Assembly: GCF_003853645.1 (NCBI RefSeq)
Contig: NZ_QTPO01000010.1
Coordinates: 117,231-181,230 of the forward strand
Source of the DNA: Burkholderia sp. Bp9143
GTDB taxonomy: Bacteria; Pseudomonadota; Gammaproteobacteria; Burkholderiales; Burkholderiaceae
DNA: 64,000 bases
Reading direction: 5' to 3'
This document shows positions 55,803 to 64,000 of this stretch, piece by piece. How positions within the stretch are numbered: the first letter of the stretch is position 1; every line of letters begins with the position of its first letter. A program made the translations under genes and the position numbers. The notes under the pieces are model-generated. The model worked only from the letters and a program-made list of their open reading frames with translations. It ran no database searches and was not told the origin of the DNA.

Positions 55803-56332
55803 CGCAGGCCTCCGATTTCGTATGGGCGTCGCCTGTCGCGTCGCCGCCCGAAACACCGGGAACGGTTGCCGTTGCATTCGCAACGTTTCATGGGCGACGG
55901 AGCATCGCGATCCAGCACGCGTGTAACTGGCACGCTCGAAATCGATGGCTCGTCAGCGACGCCGATCGCGTCCATTGCCGTACCGTCATGCTAGGAGCCG
56001 AAGCCATCCGAAGGTAGACCTGTATCGGGACACTTTCCCGTTCCTCGTTGGCACCAATCCGCTCCCGTCACGGCGATGCACCCGATCGCCAGCCTCTCGC
56101 CTCATTGGTGCGGAGTGGGCAACACCATGCATCCCGGCGCGATCTGGTACGGCGACTCGTCTTTGCCTAGCATGCAAGAGCGTTTGGCTCATCGTTCGGA
56201 TGGAAGTCATGGGGATCGACTTGCAGACACGACCTGCACCATTGCGCGAATTCGCTTCGAGAAACAACGCATCGCCCCGATACGCAAGATTCGAGGTGCT
56301 CGCGTTGGCCAGTACAAACAACCGGGAGGCAT
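55803..56332. other. 530-bp intergenic region, no gene recognised
   Basis: This lies between the divergently arranged LRAT/efflux unit and the second Ohr gene. Several short frames overlap on both strands, none with a recognisable domain. It must contain promoters for both directions but no clear operator was identified. Confidence 0.4.
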
Positions 56333-56833
56333 ATGGAGAACGAGAGGTTGCAACCTCCGCCGCTGACACTGCTCGACAAATACCGCGGGCGGAAATTCGC
56401 CGTGCTCTATACGACCACGGTCACGGTCTCGGGTGGTGAATCCGGGCACGGCCGTGCATCAGGCGTCGCGAGATCCGACGACGGTTGTCTCGTCCTTGAT
56501 TTGCGGTTGCCCGCCGAACTGGGCGGTCCGGGCGGTGGCACCAATCCCGAACAGCTTTTCGCAGCCGGCTATGCCGCCTGCTTCCACGGTGCGCTGAGCC
56601 TTCTGGCGCAGCGCGAACGGATCGACATCCGGGAAACAACCGTGGCCGTCGAAGTGTCGTTTGGTCGTGATCCGGTGGATGGCGGATATGCGCTGACCGC
56701 CAACATCACCCTCCGCATGCCGGGCGTGGACCCGCAGGTCGCGGAACGTCTGGCCCGCGACACGGAGCGCCTGTGCCCCTATACGAAGATGGCGCGGCAG
56801 GGGATCTGCAGTGTCGTCGTCGTGTCGCCATGA
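56333..56833 (+). CDS. OsmC/Ohr family organic hydroperoxide reductase, copy 2
   Basis: A 166-residue paralogue of the protein at 36933, about 66% identical by ungapped comparison by eye. It keeps Cys83 in AACFHGAL, Cys148 in RLCPYTKMAR, NPEQLF and the same unusual N-terminal extension. It is followed by an AhpD-like and a cupin gene on the same strand, suggesting a small redox or stress group. No OhrR is adjacent. Confidence 0.9.
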   Translation: MENERLQPPPLTLLDKYRGRKFAVLYTTTVTVSGGESGHGRASGVARSDDGCLVLDLRLPAELGGPGGGTNPEQLFAAGYAACFHGALSLLAQRERIDIRETTVAVEVSFGRDPVDGGYALTANITLRMPGVDPQVAERLARDTERLCPYTKMARQGICSVVVVSP

Positions 56834-57027
56834 CTGAACTTCGGCGGCGTGCGGTCACGCCGATACCCTTCACCCGTGATTGGTGCCGAAGGGGCAACAG
56901 AGTGCGCACGTCCCCGGCACTACTGGCCCGCGAGACCCGCGATTACGATGATTGTCAGGCCGGTCGTGCGATGCATCGCCATGCGCAGCGCCGGTAGTAC
57001 CGCTTCCACACATCAGGAGAACGGATC

Positions 57028-57507
57028 ATGACGCAACGTATCAACTACTTTCAGCAATCGCCGGAACTGACCAGGAAACTCGTCGAGCTCGACGGGTTGT
57101 TTCAAAAGACAACGATCGAGGTGCCGGTTCGCGAGCTCGTCGAGATTCGGGCGTCACAGCTCAACGGCTGCGCGTTCTGTGTCGACATGCACATCAAGAA
57201 TGCCAGGATCCACGGCGAGCGCGAACTGCGCCTGCATCACGTCGCGATCTGGCGCGAGTCGCCGCTGTTTTCGCCGCGCGAGCGCGCCGCGCTGGAATGG
57301 ACCGAAGCACTGACGCAGCTCTCGCCGCACGGCGTGCCGGACGATCTCTACGAACGCGTGCGGGCCCACTATTCGGAGCAGGAGCTGTCGGATCTCACCG
57401 TCCTCGTCGGTGCGATCAACAGCTGGAACCGGTTGAATGTCGCGTTCCGCATCGTGCCCGGCTCGTTCGACAAGATGTTCGGGCTCGACAAGGCCAACCT
57501 GGAGTAA
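57028..57507 (+). CDS. AhpD-like alkylhydroperoxidase/carboxymuconolactone decarboxylase family protein
   Basis: A 159-residue AhpD-fold protein. The redox motif Cys48-x2-Cys51 with His55 (NGCAFCVDMHIKNAR) is the family active site. It probably has thiol peroxidase or related redox activity. It is 4 bp upstream of the cupin gene and therefore co-translated with it. Position after the Ohr gene supports a peroxide-defence role, though the CMD family is broad. Confidence 0.9.
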   Translation: MTQRINYFQQSPELTRKLVELDGLFQKTTIEVPVRELVEIRASQLNGCAFCVDMHIKNARIHGERELRLHHVAIWRESPLFSPRERAALEWTEALTQLSPHGVPDDLYERVRAHYSEQELSDLTVLVGAINSWNRLNVAFRIVPGSFDKMFGLDKANLE

Positions 57508-57511
57508 CGTC

Positions 57512-57916
57512 ATGAAACGCATCATGCTCGCTCTCGCGCCGCTTGCACTGTCGCTGCTGATGCCCGTTCAGCCGGCCGCCGCCGCACCGCAAGCCAAGGT
57601 GACACAGCTGACCACGGAGCCGTTGCCCGAGTATCCGGGCAAGGAAGTCGAGATGATCGTCGTGGATTATCCGCCCGGCAGCGTCGATCCCGTCCATCGT
57701 CACGACGCGCAGGCATTCGTCTATGTGCTCGACGGCAGCATCGTGATGGGCCTGAACGGCGGCAAGGAGGTCACGCTCCACGCCGGCGACACCTTCCACG
57801 AAGGGCCCGAGGACGTGCACACGGTCGGACGCAACGCCAGCAGCACGAAGCCCGCCCGATTCGTCGTGTTCCTGATCAAGAACAAGGGTGCGCCGGTCCT
57901 CACGCCCGTGAAATAG
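57512..57916 (+). CDS. Exported cupin-domain protein
   Basis: A 134-residue small cupin with a signal peptide (MKRIMLALAPLALSLLMPVQ, cleavage after the AAAAP region). The metal-binding cupin motif PVHRHDAQAFVYVLDGSIVM provides two His and a Glu-equivalent position, with a second motif around HEGPEDVHTV. GGAG at 57501 serves its ATG. It is probably periplasmic. Pairing of AhpD-like and cupin genes is common, but the function is unknown. Confidence 0.87.
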   Translation: MKRIMLALAPLALSLLMPVQPAAAAPQAKVTQLTTEPLPEYPGKEVEMIVVDYPPGSVDPVHRHDAQAFVYVLDGSIVMGLNGGKEVTLHAGDTFHEGPEDVHTVGRNASSTKPARFVVFLIKNKGAPVLTPVK

Positions 57917-57970
57917 CGGCATCGTCGGCGCGGCCCGGCGATGCCGGGTCCGGCCCGGGCGTTCAACATA

Positions 57971-58002
57971 CCGTCGGCGCACCCGCGCGTGTGCGCCGAC
58001 GG
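57971..58002 (+). terminator. Hairpin after the cupin gene
   Basis: Perfect 12-bp arms (CCGTCGGCGCAC and GTGCGCCGACGG) with an 8-base loop lie 54 bp after the stop. No T tract; likely a transcript-end or stability hairpin. Confidence 0.6.
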
Positions 58003-58186
58003 GCGGAATGTCCTCGAGCGTCCCTCCCGCACTCGAGGCAGCCGGTAGTCATGATGCTGCCTCCGCGCCGGCACGCAGCTCCCGCGTGTCCGGCCCGTCG
58101 ATGTCTTTCCTCATACCATCCTCTTTCGTCCGACATACCTTCGGCGTGCCCCGGCGCGCTGAGCGCGGAATCGGGAAATCGCCGGG

Positions 58187-58226
58187 TATACTCCCCACCA
58201 GTATCTGACCTATACTCCCCCCCAGT
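58187..58226. promoter_or_regulatory. Two tandem RcnR/FrmR-type operators upstream of gfa
   Basis: TATACTCCCCACCAGTAT (58187-58204) and TATACTCCCCCCCAGT (58211-58226), read on the other strand, give ACT-G-tract-AGTATA, matching the TACTGGGGGGNAGTA type of site bound by RcnR/CsoR/FrmR regulators. They start 24 bp apart. No frmR-like gene is in the window. FrmR senses formaldehyde, matching the downstream gfa gene. Confidence 0.72.
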
Positions 58227-58402
58227 TTCCGCCGAGGATCGGGAGGCGCCATAAAAGGCGCAGAATTGACGCGGGTTCCTGCGCCGTTCGTGACACACGC
58301 GAAATCGCTCTCCGACATCGACGACGCACCCGATCCGATTCGTGAAGGGAAGTCGATCCGTACCGTCGTTCACTACCGAAGCACTGAAAAAGGAGCATGA
58401 AC

Positions 58403-58978
58403 ATGTCCGTCGCCATTCATCCCGCCGTCGATCGCGGCATTCAAAAGGGCGCCGCCGAGTTCGCGGGCGGTACGCTGCGCTGCCTGTGCACGCAGGATCC
58501 GGTCGAGGTTCGGGTCGATTCCCAGGTCGCCTTCAATCACGCGTGCGGCTGCACGAAGTGCTGGAAGCCGGCTGGCGCGCTGTTTTCCGTCGTGGGCGTC
58601 GTGCCGCGCGACAAGGTCACCGTGACCGCACATGGCGAGAAACTGCACGTCGTGGACGACAAGGCGTTGATCCAGCGCCATGCGTGCTCCGCCTGCGGCG
58701 CGCATCTGTTCGGACGCATCGAAAATGCCGACCATGCGTTTTACGGCCTGGATTTCATCCATACCGAACTGTCGCCGGATGCCGGCTGGGAAGGCCCCGG
58801 TTTCGCCGCGTTCGTGTCGTCGATCATCGAGAGCGGCACGCCGCCGTCGTTGATGGCGGACGTGCGCGACACGCTGCGCGGCAAGGGGCTGGAGCCCTAC
58901 GATTGCCTGAGCCCGCCGCTGATGGATGCGCTGGCGACGCAGACGGCGAAAGCAAAAGGGACGTACCGGGACGCGTGA
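58403..58978 (+). CDS. gfa: Glutathione-dependent formaldehyde-activating enzyme
   Basis: A 191-residue Gfa/CENP-V fold zinc protein that promotes S-hydroxymethylglutathione formation from formaldehyde and glutathione. Zinc cysteines are seen in [29 protein letters not shown] and [12 protein letters not shown]. The ATG at 58403 is best spaced from AGGAG; an ATG two codons earlier is too close. It could remove formaldehyde released by the demethylases of this window. No adhC/frmA partner is adjacent. Confidence 0.92.
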   Translation: MSVAIHPAVDRGIQKGAAEFAGGTLRCLCTQDPVEVRVDSQVAFNHACGCTKCWKPAGALFSVVGVVPRDKVTVTAHGEKLHVVDDKALIQRHACSACGAHLFGRIENADHAFYGLDFIHTELSPDAGWEGPGFAAFVSSIIESGTPPSLMADVRDTLRGKGLEPYDCLSPPLMDALATQTAKAKGTYRDA

Positions 58979-59212
58979 GTTCCGCCATGGCCGGCGCGCG
59001 GCGGCAGGCTGCCGCGCTTCTCTCCGACGGTCAGTAATCGTGTATCGAACCCGTCGCCGCGCGTGGCGTTCGCCGTCATCGCGCGGCTTTTCACGGGCTT
59101 TATCAAGGACGTCTCATGCGGCGATGCGTCACCGTCGGCCTGCGGCACAAGTTCCGAGCGCCGGCGACAGGGGCGTGCGATGCGCCCGACGGTTTCGCGA
59201 GCCGATTCGGTA

Positions 59213-60124
59213 CTAGCCGAGCAGGCTCGATGCCGTCCGGACGATCTCCTCGACGAATACCTTGATCGCAGGATGATTGCGCTCGCCGCGGCGATAGGCG
59301 ACGTAGATCTTGCGGCGCACTTCCGGCTTCAGCTTGACCCATGCGACACCGGCCAGCGGCCGCGCCCGCCGGAGTCCGGGAACGATCGACACCGAGCAGC
59401 CGGCAGCCACCATCGCACCGACCATCTCGAAGCCGCCGCACTTGGCGTTGATCCGTGGCTCGTAGCCCGCGCGGCGGCACAAGTTGGCGATGAAGTCGCC
59501 AAATATGCTCGACGTCGAATCGATTGCCCAGGTTTCGTGCCTCAGGTCGGCCACGCTCAGCGACGGCCTTCTGCTCAACGTATGATCGGCCGCGAGTGCC
59601 ACGTACAGCACGTCCTCGGCCAGCTGCACGACACCGACGTTCTCCTGCTTGTCGCCCACGACGATGGAGAGATCGTCGATCAGCGCGATATCCGCGCGCC
59701 AGGACCGCAGCGCGGCAAGCCCGTCAATCGGCTCCATCTCTTCAAGGATGATCTCGAGGCGCGGAAAGACCCGCTGCAAGGCCTTGACCGTATCGGGCAG
59801 CACGGCCGATGCGATCGACGGAAAGGCGGCAACGCGCAACTCGCCGGCGATCTCGCGCCGCAGCACCGCCAGCTCCGAGCGGGCCTCGTCCAGCACGACC
59901 ATGACCCGCTCCGCGTATCCCACCAGCGCCTGGCCTGCCGGGGTGAGCCGCACGCCCCTGCCGATGCGTTCCGTGAGCTTGACGCCGGCCTCCTCCTCGA
60001 GCTGCGTGATTTGCTGCGAGACAGCCGATGGCGTGAGGAACAGCGCTTCCGCGGCGGCGGCCATCGTGCCGCACCGCGCCAGTTCCAGCAGCGCGCGAAG
60101 ACGTCCGATTTCCATGGCATTCAT
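59213..60124 (-). CDS. LysR family transcriptional regulator
   Basis: A 303-residue LysR protein. The HTH is near residues 8-65 (LRALLELARCGTMAAAAEAL, TPSAVSQQITQLEEE), followed by a standard effector domain. It diverges from the SHMT-fold enzyme gene; the inverted repeat at 60167-60194 sits between and is the likely site. ATGs at 60124 and 60115 are both possible starts. Confidence 0.9.
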   Translation of the reverse strand: MNAMEIGRLRALLELARCGTMAAAAEALFLTPSAVSQQITQLEEEAGVKLTERIGRGVRLTPAGQALVGYAERVMVVLDEARSELAVLRREIAGELRVAAFPSIASAVLPDTVKALQRVFPRLEIILEEMEPIDGLAALRSWRADIALIDDLSIVVGDKQENVGVVQLAEDVLYVALAADHTLSRRPSLSVADLRHETWAIDSTSSIFGDFIANLCRRAGYEPRINAKCGGFEMVGAMVAAGCSVSIVPGLRRARPLAGVAWVKLKPEVRRKIYVAYRRGERNHPAIKVFVEEIVRTASSLLG

Positions 60125-60166
60125 CCCAGGAGAAAAACCAGGCCATTCACCAAAATCGCTAATGTA

Positions 60167-60194
60167 TTACGTCAAAAACGATAAATATACGTAA
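60167..60194. promoter_or_regulatory. TTACGT-N16-ACGTAA inverted repeat, candidate LysR site
   Basis: TTACGT (60167-60172) and ACGTAA (60189-60194) form an inverted repeat in an AT-rich patch midway between the divergent LysR and SHMT-fold genes. The flanks AATGTA and GCATATT extend weak symmetry. The length is unusual for a single LysR box. Confidence 0.55.
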
Positions 60195-60284
60195 GCATAT
60201 TTGCCGCCTACGATGATTTCCGAAAGGCACCGGATCACCCCCGGGGACCGCTCTCCCGCCGCCCCTAGTCATAAGGAAATCGTC

Positions 60285-61601
60285 ATGTTGGAAGCCCGCC
60301 CGTGGGTCCCCAGGGATCCCGAAAACTACATCCAGTCGCTGGTCAGACGCTTTGCCAGCCAGAACCCGGATCAGAACGAGCGCGATCTGCTCGCCTTCGT
60401 CGAGGAAAATCGCGTGATACACGAGCGCGACTGCTTCAACCTCAACCCGGCCACCAATGCCATCAACCCGAAGGCCGAAGCGCTGCTGGCCGCCGGCGTC
60501 GGTTCACGGCCGTCGCTCGGCTATCCCGGCGACAAGTACGAAATGGGGCTGGAAGGCGTCGAGAAAATCGAGGTCCTGTGTGCCGAGCTGGTGGCGCAGG
60601 TCTTCGGCGCGCGCTATGCGGAGATCCGGGTCGCTTCGGGTGCACTGGCGAACCTTTACGCGTACATGACCGTGGCCAGGCCGGGCGACACCGTGTTCGT
60701 GCCGTCCGCCACGGTTGGCGGCCACTTCAGCCACCACGCCAACGGCGCGGCCGGGATGTATGGCGTCAAGCCTCATCTGATGGCATTCGATGCCGCTCGC
60801 TACACGGTCGATCTGAATGCGCTGCGCGAGGACGCGCTGCGCCTGCGGCCCAAGGTCATCACCCTCGGCCAGAGCCTCAACCTGTTCCCGCACCCGATCA
60901 GGGAGGTGCGCGCCATCGCGGACGAGATCGGTGCAGTGGTGCTCTATGATGCGGCGCACCTGTGCGGCGTGATCGCCGGCCATGCCTGGCAGCAGCCGCT
61001 TGCCGAAGGCGCGCATCTGATGACGATGAGCACGTACAAGAGCCTGGCCGGCGCGGCCGGCGGGTTGATCGTGACCGACGACGCCGGGCTGGCGCGGAAG
61101 CTCGACGCCATTGCCTATCCCGGCATGACGGCCAACTTCGATGCGGCCAGGTCGGCGTCGATCGCGATGACGATGCTCGATTGGCAGGCGTGCGGCCGGC
61201 CTTACGCGGCAGCGATGGCCGATACCGCCAAGGCATTGGCCGAGGCGCTCGTCGAATCGGGCTTGCCGGTGTTCGCACGCAACCGCGGCATCACGACGTC
61301 GCACCAGTTCGCGATCGAGGCGCATCGGTTCGATGGCGGTCAAGCAATGGCGAAGCTGTTGCGCAAAGCGAACATCCTGGCGTGCGGCATCGGGCTGCCG
61401 CTCCCCGAGATCGACGGCGATGTAAACGGCCTTCGGATGGGGACGCCGGAGCTCGTTCGCTGGGGCATGACCGTTCGCGACATGCCGCAACTTGCCGCCT
61501 TCATCGCCGACGTCCTGCTGGGCCGCAAGGCACCCGAGGACGTGGCGCCGGCCGTCAGCGAGTACCGCCGGCAATTTTCCGCCCTGCATTATCTGCGTTG
61601 A
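60285..61601 (+). CDS. Serine hydroxymethyltransferase-fold PLP enzyme
   Basis: A 438-residue fold-type I PLP enzyme related to GlyA. It has YDAAHLCGVIAG (PLP Asp and His near 222-225) and the PLP lysine near residue 252 in MSTYKSLAGAAGGLIVTDD, equivalent to the SHMT THKTLRGPRGG motif but altered. It differs enough from housekeeping GlyA that a different amino acid substrate, such as 2-methylserine or another beta-hydroxy amino acid, is likely. AAGGAAA precedes the ATG. It lies upstream of a LivK-type binding protein gene and divergent from a LysR gene. Confidence 0.83.
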   Translation: MLEARPWVPRDPENYIQSLVRRFASQNPDQNERDLLAFVEENRVIHERDCFNLNPATNAINPKAEALLAAGVGSRPSLGYPGDKYEMGLEGVEKIEVLCAELVAQVFGARYAEIRVASGALANLYAYMTVARPGDTVFVPSATVGGHFSHHANGAAGMYGVKPHLMAFDAARYTVDLNALREDALRLRPKVITLGQSLNLFPHPIREVRAIADEIGAVVLYDAAHLCGVIAGHAWQQPLAEGAHLMTMSTYKSLAGAAGGLIVTDDAGLARKLDAIAYPGMTANFDAARSASIAMTMLDWQACGRPYAAAMADTAKALAEALVESGLPVFARNRGITTSHQFAIEAHRFDGGQAMAKLLRKANILACGIGLPLPEIDGDVNGLRMGTPELVRWGMTVRDMPQLAAFIADVLLGRKAPEDVAPAVSEYRRQFSALHYLR

Positions 61602-61745
61602 CGATCGGGAGGCGATACAGGGCAGCCCAGGGTCGGCGCGATGCGCCGCCCGATTCGGTTCGGCATTCACGGCATTAGCTTCACTCGCTTCGGATACCGA
61701 AACACAAGACAGCTGGACGAAACATATCGTGGTTGGAGAACGGAA

Positions 61746-62891
61746 ATGAAACGCTTGAATTCGGTCATCGCGATCGGCAGCGCCGCCATCGCTCTCGCTT
61801 CGGGCGCCGCACATGCGCAGGAAGAGGTCGTCAAACTGGGTTTTGCCGGACCACTGACGGGCCAGAACGCGAACCTGGGCAAGGACGTCGAGCGCGGCGC
61901 ACGGATGGCCGTCGACGACCTGAACGCGAATCCGCCGGTGATTGGCGGCAGGAAGGTCCGGATCGCGCTGCAGGTCGAGGACGACGCGGGCGATCCGAGG
62001 CAGGCGACCCAGGTCGCCCAGCGCCTGGTCGATGCGGGGGTCAAGGGCGTCGTCGGTCATTTCAACTCGGGCGCGACGATCCCGGCCTCGAAGATCTACT
62101 ACGACGCACGCATCCCGGAGATATCGCAATCGTCCACCAACCCGAAGTACACGCAGCAAGGCTTCGACACCGCCTTCCGCCTCGTCGCCAACGACGGCCA
62201 GCTCGGCTCGGTACTCGGCAAATATGCGGTGCAGAAATGGAATGCCCGGTCCGTTGCGGTCATCGACGATCGAACCGCCTATGGACAAGGTATCGCTGAC
62301 GAATTCCTGAAGTCGGCGACGTCCGCCGGTGCGAAACTCGTGTCCCGCCAGTACACCACCGACAAGGCGACCGATTTTCGGGGCGTGCTGACCGCGATGA
62401 AAGGCGAGAATCCCGACGTTGTCTTCTACGGCGGGATGGACGCCCAGGGCGGCCCGATGATCAAGCAGATGCAGCAGCTCGGGATGGCCTCGAAGTTCAT
62501 GGGCGGCGACGGCATCTGTACCGGCGAACTGCCCGATCTCGCGGGGGCGGCGCTCAACGGCAGACAGGTCATTTGCGCGGAAGCCGGCGGCATCACGCCT
62601 GAATATGCACCGGGGATGGAGAACTTCAGGAAGCGCTTCAAGCAGAAATACGGCCAGGACGTGGTGATCTACGCGCCGTATGCGTACGACGCGATCATGA
62701 TTCTGGTCGACGCGATGAAGCGCGCCGGCTCGGCCGACCCGGCGAAGTACCTTCCGTATCTGAAGAAGACCGACTACAAGGGCGTCATCGGTGAAACGCG
62801 CTTCGACGCGAAGGGCGATCTGCAGAACGCCACGCTGACGCTCTATACGTTCAAGGACGGGAAACGCGAAAGCCTGGGCGTTCAACATTGA
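61746..62891 (+). CDS. LivK-type periplasmic binding protein of an ABC transporter
   Basis: A 381-residue branched-chain-amino-acid-type binding protein. A signal peptide ends AHAQEE near residue 25, then VVKLGFAGPLTGQNANLGKD. It closely resembles the protein encoded at 14381-15529 in layout and motifs. No permease or ATPase gene is adjacent. Placement 144 bp after the SHMT-fold gene suggests that it collects the amino acid which that enzyme uses. Confidence 0.9.
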   Translation: MKRLNSVIAIGSAAIALASGAAHAQEEVVKLGFAGPLTGQNANLGKDVERGARMAVDDLNANPPVIGGRKVRIALQVEDDAGDPRQATQVAQRLVDAGVKGVVGHFNSGATIPASKIYYDARIPEISQSSTNPKYTQQGFDTAFRLVANDGQLGSVLGKYAVQKWNARSVAVIDDRTAYGQGIADEFLKSATSAGAKLVSRQYTTDKATDFRGVLTAMKGENPDVVFYGGMDAQGGPMIKQMQQLGMASKFMGGDGICTGELPDLAGAALNGRQVICAEAGGITPEYAPGMENFRKRFKQKYGQDVVIYAPYAYDAIMILVDAMKRAGSADPAKYLPYLKKTDYKGVIGETRFDAKGDLQNATLTLYTFKDGKRESLGVQH

Positions 62892-63009
62892 GATCGGGAC
62901 GCCGCGAGCTCGGTGCTCGCGGTGTCCACTTCGCCTCAATGCACATGGCGCTCGTGGCGAACAGCAGCTTGCTCGCCGTCACGCCGGAATCGGCAAACGT
63001 GTCGCGGTC

Positions 63010-63705
63010 TCAGCTCCGCGCGGCAGGCGCCGTGTCGTGCGCGCCGGACGTCGATGCCAGCACCGCGAGCGCGCCGGCCGGCGCGAGCAGCGCCCAGAAT
63101 CCGACATAGCGGAAGCCGAGCGCGCCGGCCATCGCGCCGAGCGCGAACGCGACGATCGCCGGCAACATCTTGCCGAATCGCGCGCGCGCGGCCACACGCA
63201 CGCTGTCGGCCGTGCCGGCGGACAACAGGTCGACGGCATCGAGGATCGCCTGCGTCACGTTGCCCGTCATCACCGTGTTCGGCACGCCGCCGGCGCGCGG
63301 AATCACGCGCGGATGCGCGTTCTGTATGCCCATCGCGAACGTGCCGACGATGCCGGCCACCAGCACCGGCAGGCTGTCGGACTGCGTGACGGGCGTCGCC
63401 CACACGCCGGCCGCGCAGAAGCCGAGCAGCAGCACGGCCTGGACCGTATGCAGCGCACGCGCGCCCTGCCATGCCGGCCGCCCGGACAGCGACCGCGCGA
63501 TCAGGCTCGCCGCGACGACGCCGAGCACGAATGCGGGAAACACGCTCAGCTTCAGCAGAATGCCCTGCCCGAACCCGGCAACGCCCGCGCCGATCAGCAC
63601 GAAGTTGCCGGTCACGTGTGCGGTGAACAACCCGAACAGCGAGACGAAGCTCAGCGTATCGACGAACCCGGCGACCGCGGAAAGAATGGTGTCTTCAGAT
63701 TTCAA
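63010..63705 (-). CDS. DUF1275 (YoaK-like) membrane protein
   Basis: A 231-residue inner-membrane protein with about six helices. VAGFVDTLSFVSLFGLFTAHVTGNFVLIG at the N terminus (here split at GLFTAHVTGN) is the DUF1275 hallmark, with GIQNAHPR and NTVMTGNVTQ further on. Function of the family is unknown. It lies downstream of the DoxX-like gene on the same strand with a 38-bp gap, so they may be co-transcribed. Confidence 0.88.
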   Translation of the reverse strand: MKSEDTILSAVAGFVDTLSFVSLFGLFTAHVTGNFVLIGAGVAGFGQGILLKLSVFPAFVLGVVAASLIARSLSGRPAWQGARALHTVQAVLLLGFCAAGVWATPVTQSDSLPVLVAGIVGTFAMGIQNAHPRVIPRAGGVPNTVMTGNVTQAILDAVDLLSAGTADSVRVAARARFGKMLPAIVAFALGAMAGALGFRYVGFWALLAPAGALAVLASTSGAHDTAPAARS

Positions 63706-63743
63706 TGCGTCATTCCCGTTGGTTTCGACGTCCGACCCGGCGT

Positions 63744-64000
63744 TCAGGGCCTGCCGTCACCCTCCCCGCGTTGAGTATCGCCGACGATGGTGACAAGGAC
63801 GAGTGCCGCGATCAAGCCCAGGTGCTCGAAAAAGCTGTTGAGCGCCATGAAATGCTCGGCGCCCGAGCGGTTCCAGAAATCATTCGCCACCCCCATCGCG
63901 ACGAGCGTCAGCATGCCGAGGCTGCCGGCGCCGAGCCACGTGAAGCGGCGAAACACCACGCACAGCGAGCCGCCGATCTCGACCACGACCGCCAGTGCCG
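63744..64000 (-). CDS. DoxX-like membrane protein, 5' end beyond the window
   Basis: The C-terminal 85 residues of a DoxX-family inner-membrane protein. ALAVVVEIGGSLCVVF, a helix rich in Leu/Val, and FMALNSFFEHLGLIAALVLV are visible. The frame continues past the right edge, so the start is not seen. Family members are small four-helix proteins sometimes linked to thiosulfate or redox stress; no specific role can be assigned. Confidence 0.75.
   Translation of the reverse strand, partial: ALAVVVEIGGSLCVVFRRFTWLGAGSLGMLTLVAMGVANDFWNRSGAEHFMALNSFFEHLGLIAALVLVTIVGDTQRGEGDGRP

Noticed and set aside
57963..58373. Minus-strand frame that might encode an FrmR-like regulator near the FrmR-type sites
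   Set aside because: The translation lacks the conserved Cys/His helices of the CsoR/RcnR/FrmR family and is low-complexity Arg/Ala.

Overview
The window looks like a secondary-chromosome segment of a Burkholderia species, most likely of the Burkholderia cepacia complex. The basis is high GC, strongly G/C-ending codons, many one-component regulators (LysR, AraC/GlxA, TetR, IclR, LacI, MocR), dispersed catabolic operons, and the absence of rRNA, tRNA and core housekeeping genes. This is inference from style and gene content; no genome was compared. No CRISPR array, insertion sequence or prophage was seen.

1-28.6 kb is the most coherent part and reads as a locus for N-methylated proline (proline betaine/stachydrine type), proline and hydroxyproline. 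A plus-strand unit encodes an FAD-dependent amine oxidoreductase, a HutD-family protein and both electron-transfer flavoprotein subunits, ending at a strong terminator (3926-3962). A minus-strand unit (15529 down to 4008) encodes a LivK-type binding protein, a stand-alone P5C dehydrogenase (PruA), a polyamine/betaine-type ABC transporter, PutA and an N-formylglutamate amidohydrolase. The PutA has an intact proline dehydrogenase domain, but its aldehyde dehydrogenase domain has lost the catalytic cysteine, glutamate and oxyanion-hole asparagine, so the adjacent PruA probably does the second step. A BetI-like TetR gene diverges from this unit across an intergenic region with three TGAAC/GTTCA palindromes. 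Next come an isolated PotD-type binding protein, a GbdR-like AraC regulator, a Rieske oxygenase with its reductase (betaine/stachydrine demethylase type), a GcvA-like LysR, a small tautomerase, an EamA permease, a pyrroline-2-carboxylate-reductase-type enzyme and a proline-racemase-superfamily enzyme. The LysR gene is flanked by two nearly identical 21-bp operators, each exactly 19 bp from a TTGAC-N17-ATACT promoter.

28.6-33 kb: a sugar-acid module (L-talarate/galactarate dehydratase, ACS-type MFS permease, LacI regulator with a perfect operator) abuts an 81-codon remnant of a DgcA/StcD-type N-methylproline or dimethylglycine demethylase. This suggests that acquisition of the module destroyed that gene.

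33-46.4 kb: LysR; an NmrA-like SDR divergent from a MocR regulator; an Ohr-type peroxidase; a type II NADH-dehydrogenase-like flavoprotein; a bestrophin-like channel; an acetoacetate decarboxylase, 3-hydroxybutyrate dehydrogenase and patatin unit followed by a DedA-rhodanese fusion; and a LysR/quinone oxidoreductase pair.

46.7-50.5 kb: an IclR-controlled group of nitrilase, serine/threonine-dehydratase-like enzyme and isonitrile-hydratase-like protein, suggesting nitrile/isonitrile metabolism.

50.7-55.8 kb: an EmrB, EmrA and NodT-type tripartite efflux system whose outer-membrane lipoprotein is in frame, without a stop, with an upstream LRAT-domain protein.

56.3-64 kb: a second Ohr protein, an AhpD-like protein, an exported cupin, a glutathione-dependent formaldehyde-activating enzyme preceded by two RcnR/FrmR-type operators, a LysR divergent from an SHMT-fold enzyme, a LivK-type binding protein, a DUF1275 membrane protein and a DoxX-like protein cut by the window edge.
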